The notes beneath the pieces were generated by a model. The model was not told the origin of the DNA, made no database searches, and was given only the letters and a program-made list of their open reading frames with translations. This document shows positions 57,701-64,000 of a stretch of 64,000 bases of DNA, one piece after another. The stretch is from Hemerocallis citrina (lineage: Eukaryota; Streptophyta; Magnoliopsida; Asparagales; Asphodelaceae), in contig CM030365.1 in the NCBI GenBank assembly GCA_017893485.1, positions 30,712,289 to 30,776,288 on the forward strand, read 5' to 3'. Each line of letters opens with the position of its first letter. Within the stretch, counting starts at the first letter, position 1. The translations under genes were made by a program, and so were the position numbers.

Positions 57701-57959
57701 ACCTTGTAGGTATCCGGAGCCGATTCACAGCTACAGCGGAGCTCGAGTTGGTCCAAGCATCCAAGGGACATATTCAAGTGTTATTGTATTATTTGTAAAT
57801 CTTGTAATTTTATTTGGATAATGTAACACTTGTAAATGTAACATTTATATGGAATAAAAGTTTTAATTTTCCTGTACTTTTCTGTGATTGTGGCTATTTT
57901 GAAGTTTGACGTCTGGAGTAGGGTCTCAAATTTCCAGTATGGGTATCTGGGGCGCTACA

Positions 57960-58289
57960 ATTTGACAATTCTCAAATTATATGGAATGAAACATCATCCT
58001 TATTATTTTAATAATTTTTCAATTCATCGGACGAAATATGATGTTCCGTCCAAGCAATTTGGAGATGGGATGAAACATCTTGTCATCATGTTTCTTCCCA
58101 TAAGATTTTGCAATTGCATTATTTCGTCCAACAAAAAATTTTTTTTTTGGGATGAAAGATCCCTCCAAAAAAATTATTAAAAGATATTATAATATTGAAA
58201 ATTATTACAAAATTAAAAGAATTTGGACAGACAAAATATCAATTTGTCTACGGAATTGCTATATTTTGCATTTTGATATACTCGGGCAT
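57960..58289. other. Unassigned spacer right of Gypsy-B
   Basis: AT-rich, with GGATGAAACATC/GATGGGATGAAACATC words repeated. Probably the 3' side of the MULE fragment. No gene seen. Confidence 0.35.
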
Positions 58290-59238
58290 TATTACTCCCT
58301 TCAGTGGATTCAAATTCAGGTATAGTTGGATTCATGAACTGAGGCGGGTGGGGAGGCGAGGGTGGATCATTGGCTGTCGGTTCCTAAACATCATTAACAT
58401 TTTCATCTGGATTAGCACCATCTTCATATTCCTCATGTTCTACATCTACCTCCAATTCTTCATCTTCTTCATCATCATCTACTAAATCATTGTTAACCAT
58501 AGCTTGATTGAAGTCTTGAATAATGTGTTCGTTATCAATAAGATTGCGAATGAAGTTTGAATTTGATGGTGACAAGTCATGTACAGGGGAATTTGGTTAT
58601 ATTGGATTTGTGAACATGTTTTTTTGTCGAGGCAATGATGTTTCATGTGGGTTAGGATCAGAATGGGGACTCATCTTTTCAGTCGGCACTTCACGTACCG
58701 GGCTTAATATACGATTAACATGTGGCGGGCTATTAGGAATCCTGATTTTGTCAAGGTATAACTATAATGCATTCCAACTACAATTCAGATCAGTTGTTCT
58801 TGCAATCATGGAAGTAAGAGCTTCATCACCGACTACAGGTACCACCATGAAAAATTAGGATTCTCCCTTTCTAGCTGCATATCGAGCACGGATTTTAACT
58901 TTCCATTCACTTCTATCACAATTAGTAATTTCATACACCTTCTCTATTAGTTCGTGTTGGGTAATATTATGGGGAGCCCAAACTACATCCGGTTCAACAT
59001 CACTATAAAAAGCTCCTAACTTTTGGTCTCTAATTATTTCTCCCCCATAATATAACCAAAGAGGAATTTTCGGATCTATATCTACAAATCAATGGAAAAA
59101 TATGCGAGTAGCTATCTAATAAAAAACATAAAACACAAAAACTTTACTTTCGTGGGTTGTATGAATACCTTCAAGAATGCACCCATTGTTTGAGAGCGAA
59201 GATGACCACATAGATGAGTTCAGCGAGTACGGAGACAT
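58290..59238 (-). pseudogene. MULE (MuDR-like) transposase N-terminal part
   Basis: On the minus strand an ATG at 59238 opens a Ser/Asn-rich first exon (to 59169). An 87-bp GT-AG interval (59168-59082) follows; joined, the frame reads DIDPKIPLWLYYGGEIIRD, VEPDVVWAPHNITQHELIEK, YEITNCDRSEWKVKIRARYA, then a TAG, FFMVVPVVGDEALTSMIA and NCSWNALxLYLDK. This is the N-terminal ubiquitin-like region typical of plant MULE transposases. An acidic tail (DDDEEDEELEVD, about 58470) follows, with two more stops. The DDE catalytic domain is absent, so the copy is truncated. Confidence 0.7.
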
Positions 59239-59760
59239 TGCTAATCACCGGGGATGTTGTCAGCTTCAATGTGGGTGGCGAGGTTTGGAGAATTGAACGA
59301 CTAGAAAAATTGAAAGCTTGGGGATTTGGAGATTGAAGATTGATGGGGAGAGGAAGATGAAGTGAAGTTGATTTTTTAATTAGGGAGATATTTTACGGAG
59401 TGGGAGGAGCTAGATTAGGGTTATAGGATTTTCTAGGATTTTGGGTTTCGGAGTTGGGGAAATAATTGGGAGAGAAAAAGTGAAGTTGAGAATAGGGGGA
59501 AGAGGGTTTTAAGAGATCTGGACCCCCCCAACGAGGTCGCAGTTGTGAACCAGTGAAATCTCTTTACAGATTCTTTGGACTTGAGAAATCTTTTAAAGAA
59601 AGCCTTGGAGTCTACATTTTTTGGTACGTACCTAGGCCGCAGTAGGGTATTGCGGCTTCGTTATCGAAGAGGCCGCAGTTGAAAATTGCAAGTGGTCTAT
59701 TTTAGGAATTAGTTTTAAAAAGTGGTCTATTTGGGGGGGGGGGAATCCTCTTCTCCTCCC
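59239..59760. other. 5' region and probable terminal end of the MULE
   Basis: Upstream (minus-strand sense) of the transposase ATG. GGCCGCAGT words recur at 59636-59690 and AGTGGTCTATTTxxGG words at 59691-59735, ending in a G10 run. The tandem TTTAAAAAGTGGTCTATTTGGG pattern parallels the CAAAAAGTGGGACAGTTTGGG pattern at 37780-37808. I cannot define both inverted repeats or a 9-bp duplication. Confidence 0.4.
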
Positions 59761-59877
59761 TCGGTACTTCTAAATTATAGCTTCATTTTTATTCACTAAA
59801 CCCAAATTCAAGAAATGAAGAAGACGAAAATGTGTTGACTTTTGAATAACTCAAGAAGAAGGAGGAGAGTGACGACG

Positions 59878-60175
59878 ATGGTGTCGTCGAATTTTTCGTG
59901 GTGGGATGGGGTGGCGGAGTACACGAAGGTGGTGCAGGAGAAGGGGCTGGATCCGATGGCGTGGGTGATGCACCTCTTGTTGGCGATCGCGTCAAACGGC
60001 TAGCCACTGCCGTCGATCGAGCTGACAAGGATACTGGTGTCACACGTTTGATGGGAGAATCACCACGTCCCTTCGGCTTGGAAGTATTTGGACAAGTCTC
60101 TCTCTGTGTTAATCTCGCTTCGCCGATGCTCCTCTTTGCCATTCTCTCCACTAGTTATTATTCAAAGTAATTAAT
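59878..60175 (+). pseudogene. MED33: MED33 (REF4-like Mediator subunit) first-exon fragment
   Basis: From the ATG at 59878 the frame reads FSWWDGVAEYTKVVQEKGLD, PMAWVMHLLLAIASNG, TAG, PLPSIELTRILVSHV, TGA, WENHHVPSAWKYLDKSLSV. After a one-base shift it continues SPMLLFAILST. This spacing and wording (WDxVxExTKxxQEKG.DP, LPSxELAxLLVSHxxWENxxPxxWKxLxKxLS) match the N-terminus of plant MED33A/B as I remember it. Two stops and one frameshift make it a pseudogene, and nothing after about 60175 continues it. It follows directly on the MULE end, so it may be a captured or invaded copy. Confidence 0.65.
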
Positions 60176-60462
60176 GTTGATGATGTGGGTAAAAATGCTA
60201 CTCAATCTAAGCTGTCTGATCCCCTCAGGATCTGCAAATTCTTATAAATCAGGTCTGTAGACCTTATGAGCCTTCGGTTGTTTCAGCACACCCCCACAGA
60301 AGAGGGTAAATCCGGCCCATTAGGGTTAGGGTTTCCTATCTCTGCCTATAAATACTAGGTCCCCTCCTTATTTTGTAGGTAATGAAAATTTCTCCACTCA
60401 AACCCTAACTCCATTTCTTCCAGTATCTGACTAGATCGTCGGAGGTCCTGTTGCTGGGATCT
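60176..60462 (+). promoter_or_regulatory. Promoter-like fragment: telo-box plus TATA box
   Basis: ATTAGGGTTAGGGTTTCC (about 60320-60337) is a double telo-box, 12 bases before CTATAAATACTAGG (about 60348). A leader with ACTCAAACCCTAACTCC follows, and the piece is cut by the LTR at 60463. It looks like the U3/R part of an LTR or TRIM-type element rather than a gene promoter, since no ORF follows. Confidence 0.45.
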
Positions 60463-63400
60463 TGTACCACCTCGGATTTTAAAATATTGGAAATTATTCG
60501 TTTTTATATATTTTGTAAGGGTGAGAATTATTTTTAAGTGATATCTTATTTTATTTATTTTCAATATTTGATATTGGTACGAATATTTGTGGTAGATTGG
60601 TATTATTGTTATATTAGAGTTAAGAGTTGAGATTTTATGTGAGGAAATATAGTTTATTTTATTTTATAATATTTGGAAATTATTATAAGATAATTTTATG
60701 TATTTGTCTTGTTCGTATTATTATTATAGAAAAGAGTTGGAGTTTAGTTGTAATATTTTGGATTTGGAGGGCTTATAGGTAATTATACCTTTCTATTATT
60801 ATTAAAATATATATTATATTTCCAATATAACCCCTTCTCCATTTTATCTCCTTTTTCTTTCTTCTCCCTTCTTTCCTTCTTCTCCATTCCGATCAAAACC
60901 AGAGAAGCACCGAACCCAAATTTCGACCCTCTCTCTTTCCTCAAATCCACTTGGATTCTCCGTCAAATCCTAATTAATTTAAGGGGCAGGCTAATTGAGG
61001 GGTTCTCTACATCGTGGAAGTGTCGGATTTTCGAAAGGATTTCGAAAAGGTATACCCTAACTTATTTTATTGTAGGAAATCGAGTTGGATTAATTTTTAT
61101 GGAGTAGGATTATTATGGTAGAGAGATTTAGGGATGTTGGAAGTGGTAGATTTGAGGAATTAGTGGATTGTTAGAGAAATTATAAGTTGATAGTGAATTA
61201 GGGTTTTGGGTTTGTAAAATAGAGATATATATATAGGAATTATCTCTTGTATGGTAGAGAAAAATTGTAGTGAGCCATTAGAATAAATGGGGAGTAGTGA
61301 TTTTGGCATGAACCCGAACTTTAGGGTTTATGAAATCGGGTAGAAAACTCGATCCAAATAATTGTAGAAAATGCATGTGAGGGTGTAGAGTATTATGAAA
61401 GTATTAATATGAATTTAGGATGAATTTTATAGGCTTCCAGCTCAATTAAATTGAGTAAAATGGATTATAGGTAAAAAGTGCACGCCGGGTATTCGGTGAA
61501 ATGCCCGAGGGATATAGAGGTGAGAATTTGATGAATCCGGAGGTGTAGATGAGTCTCATTATTGTTGTTAACCCTAATTTGAGATATTAGGATAAAGGGA
61601 TTGAAGAAATTAGGAAATAGGAAATTTTCCTATTAGAAAGCCTCCGATCAATAGGTAAGTTCTTGTACTGGGGTTTGAATTTGAAATCCGTCGACGTAGC
61701 TCGCCTGCGTATGTTGTTTGTGACATGTGGGTGAAGGTGGATTTGAATTTGGAGATCCGTAGGCCGAGTTTTGAGTTTCATGCTAATCGATCCTATAATT
61801 TCCTATTTAGTTGGAAAAAGTCAAACTTCGACTGGCTACAGGACGGACGTGGGACATCGTTTGCTCGATCCGTCAGGTGAGTATGTGTATTATAAGTATT
61901 TTTATATTGTGGCCAAATTTCGTGGCCTTTTGATACATTTTGTGGGAGTTATGCCAAAAGTGGACTTTTATTGAAAATACAGATTTTTAAGGATCCAAAA
62001 TGAGTTTTTGAGATATGTGGTGAAAGTGACTATTTTAAGTATATAAAATCTATAGTATGGGTTATTGTGATGTGTTGAAGTATAAAAACTAATTATATTA
62101 GCTTGTTTATGCATATTTTTATCCAGTGCATATTTTGTGCATGTTTTAGGGCATATAGGCCCTTATAGGTAGTTATGATTACATGGAGCATGGTGTATGA
62201 GCTAGTATGCTATAATTAGATATTATAAGATTTAATTAGAGGAGATAAGTGATTTTGGCCCCTTTTCTGGGAAACCTGTATGTGTGGTGTATATTTGTGA
62301 TATATATATAGATGATTATGATGTGTGATGCAATAGTTGATGAAATTAATAATTAGGTACATGTTTACATTGTAATTATGTTCGAAATAAATTAATGGGT
62401 AATAATACGATATTATAACGTGATGAAGTATACATTTTGACACTTTTACTATATGGAATAATTTAATGTAGTTCTTCTATTAATGTTATAACTGGGCGTA
62501 TGCCTATATATGATATAAGGAGGTAATGAATAACATGGTACCCTTAATGTGGTTTGTTATGGCAAAATAAATATCTTGGCACATTAGTATTATGCAATAA
62601 TATGTTATGATGTTTTATATGATGATATGAAGGTTAATATTGTGCTCACTGGATATGTATTAAATGATAAGATAAAAGAAAAGATAAGATGGTGCGTGCT
62701 AATAAACTGTCTTTAATTCTCGTGATAAAATCATGGTGGTGGCTATTATTGAATTCAAAAGTGTAGCGCTGTGGAATAAAGTAAGCTGTAATGATGAAAT
62801 GAGTAATGTTAATAACAGATGGTTTTGTTGACCAGTACCTACAGCAATCCTGGGGGTTTGGGCTAGACCTCCTAACGCCCAAGGACCGGCTTGGAAATAG
62901 TGGATCCAAACTATGTTTGGGGTAAGTGGATTTTATCGCCCAAGCTATCGGCTTGAGGTCGGGTTTTCCCTCGCTGACAGCTGTCGTGAGGAAGCACCCT
63001 AGTGGGACTAGTGGTGAGTGTCTGCCTCGCTGGCTTCGGCTGGGAGGAAGTACCCTAGTGGGACTAGGGGTTAGTGGTTTTTCCCTCGATGACAGATGTC
63101 GTAAGGAAGCACCCCAGTGGGACTAGTGGTGAGTGTTTACCTCGCTGGCTTCGGCTGGGAGGAAGTACCCTAGTGGGACTAGGGGTTAGTGGTTTTTCCC
63201 TCGATGACATATGTCGCGAGGAAGCACCCTAGTGGGACTAGTGGTGAGTGTTTGCCTCACTGGCTTCGGCTGGGAGGAAGTACCCTAGTGGGACTAGGGG
63301 TTAGTGGTTTTTCCCTCGATGATAGACGTCGCGAGGAGGCACCCTAGTAGGACTAGGAGTGCTGTGTTCCCTCACTAGTTCGTCTAGGAGGAAGGCGTAG

Positions 63401-64000
63401 CCTCGGACGAGTAAGACTCTGGGAGAGCATCGGACCGCGTGTTTACTGGGCTGTCGGCTTTCAGTATGTTGGGATACTGTGGCTCACTGGTCGACAAACT
63501 AATAAAATAACTAAGTGTTAATAACAATGTGAGGGTAAAGAAAGTGGAAAGTGAATTGTGAATTGTGGATGAGAAAGAAAGTAGTTGTGAATGAAGCAAA
63601 TGTGAAAGAAAATGAGTTATGAGTTAGTGTATGAAAAGAAGTGATAAATGCAGTACGTGGTTAATTTAAAATGATAGTAATAAAAGAGACATGTGTTAAT
63701 ATGAATAGTACGAAGTAATTGTATTATGTGAGTGATTATTAAAGTAAAATACCGTGTGATATGAGTTGCACCTTGGAATTGTGTCGAGGAACTACCTACC
63801 CGCTATTTCTGTGGAAATGGTGGGAACTACCTGCCTTGGCATAATTCGTAGGGTGAGTTGGTATACTAGTGGTAATGATTAATGGAAATGAGAAATTAAA
63901 TAATGTGAAGATGATAAGTGATTGTAGTGAATTAATAACCAAGCTATTGGCTTGAGATGTGATGTGATATTACCCAAACTGTGTGTTTGGGGTGCGGTGA
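60463..64000 (+). mobile_element. Long-LTR family, copy 3, running off the window
   Basis: It starts TGTACCACCTCGG and is the reverse complement of copy 2 from its right end leftward. The TATA-like ATATATATTATATTTCC (about 60806) precedes a pyrimidine-rich leader (60830-60960) and a possible donor AAAAGGTATACCC (about 61049), so plus is inferred as the sense strand. The intact stretch around 62270-62330 provides the empty site for the Helitron in copy 2. The five bases before it are GATCT; the right end and any matching repeat lie beyond 64000, so solo LTR versus full element is open. Confidence 0.85.
62930..63375 (+). repeat. ~118-bp higher-order tandem repeat in LTR copy 3
   Basis: CTCGCTGGCTTCGGCTGGGAGG and TTTTTCCCTCGATGACAGATGTCG alternate, each followed by AAG(C/T)ACCCTAGTGGGACTAG. 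Two roughly 59-bp half-units form a unit of about 118 bp repeated three to four times. It corresponds to 43430-43740 in copy 2 but has a different spacer. Confidence 0.85.

Larger units (their letters stand above)
37803..57959 (+). mobile_element. Gypsy-B: chromovirus-type element with both LTRs and nested inserts
   Basis: Two long repeats in the same orientation (37803-40574 and the part of 54309-57959 from about 55170) match base for base over most of their length and end in the same GGCGCTACA. Between them are a primer-binding site, a small coiled-coil ORF, gag, pol and a polypurine tract. A 5-kb solo LTR with a Helitron inside interrupts the leader between the coiled-coil ORF and gag. The 5' LTR lacks its first about 860 bp, so the element is truncated on the left and no target duplication can be checked. 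The pol C-terminus carries a chromodomain-like tail. Confidence 0.9.
54309..57959 (+). mobile_element. Gypsy-B 3' LTR with a nested MITE
   Basis: It starts TATAATATCCCG (probably from TGTAATATCCCG) right after the polypurine tract and ends GGCGCTACA, as the 5' LTR does. The first 860 bp, including TA microsatellites and a foldback MITE, have no counterpart in the truncated 5' LTR. The remainder aligns with 37803-40574. The ORF at 55807-56052 is fortuitous. Confidence 0.8.

Noticed and set aside
59789..60151. 120-aa minus-strand ORF
   Set aside because: Antisense of the MED33-like fragment; Ser/Pro-rich by-product.
1..64000. CRISPR arrays, tRNA/rRNA genes, bacterial-type operons
   Set aside because: None seen; the tandem repeats are minisatellites in transposons, with decayed units and no cas-like genes.

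Overview
This window is nuclear DNA from a flowering plant, most likely a eudicot. It is a densely nested, transposon-rich intergenic block. I find no intact host gene, rRNA, tRNA or CRISPR array. Every coding stretch I can recognise is a transposon protein, or a small host-gene fragment carried by or lying beside a transposon, and almost all are broken by stops, frameshifts or deletions. The plant assignment rests on Ty3/gypsy polyproteins with a chromodomain-like C-terminus, an Angela/BARE-like Ty1/copia LTR, a plant L1 LINE, a plant mobile domain (PMD) protein, a MULE transposase N-terminus, a Helitron, and fragments resembling CYP704, MAP65 and MED33.

Layout, left to right. (1) 1-11338: 3' part of a chromovirus-type gypsy element (Gypsy-A: protease, RT, RNase H, integrase C-terminus, 3' LTR). 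Its RT codons are interrupted by a 5.5 kb solo LTR (907-6395, 5-bp duplication AGGAT). (2) 11339-18600: remains of a minus-strand coiled-coil ORF and a roughly 29/31-bp minisatellite. These are interrupted by a 1500-bp copia solo LTR (12447-13946, duplication CAATG) and by a solo LTR of the Gypsy-A family (14385-17789, duplication CTCTT). (3) 18602-19264: a hAT-type MITE with an 8-bp duplication. (4) 19542-25628: two further LTR pieces, one with a striking paired GTCGAC array. (5) 25761-27350: a TA-flanked MITE, another coiled-coil exon, and 148-bp and 167-bp tandem arrays. (6) 27734-28560: an LTR-like segment. (7) 29152-35575: a minus-strand L1 LINE with ORF1 and ORF2 overlapping by ATGA. (8) 35576-37802: a degraded PMD gene and a hairpin-rich tract. 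(9) 37803-57959: a second gypsy element (Gypsy-B) with both LTRs, PBS, a coiled-coil ORF before gag, gag and pol. It is interrupted by another member of the 5-kb solo LTR family (41206-50065, duplication TGTGT), which itself holds a 3.9 kb Helitron (44367-48247) carrying CYP704 and MAP65 exons. (10) 58290-60180: a MULE transposase N-terminus (minus strand) and a MED33-like exon fragment. (11) 60463-64000: a third copy of the 5-kb LTR family in the opposite orientation, running off the window. It supplies the empty site that confirms the Helitron ends.

These pieces do not form one functional system. They record successive insertions and LTR-LTR recombination: four solo LTRs each have perfect 5-bp duplications. 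Gypsy-B is older than the solo LTR inside it, which is older than the Helitron inside that. Many stops in Gypsy-B are TAG where family members usually carry CAG or TGG, as expected from decay of methylated cytosine. All family names come from sequence recognition; no search was run.
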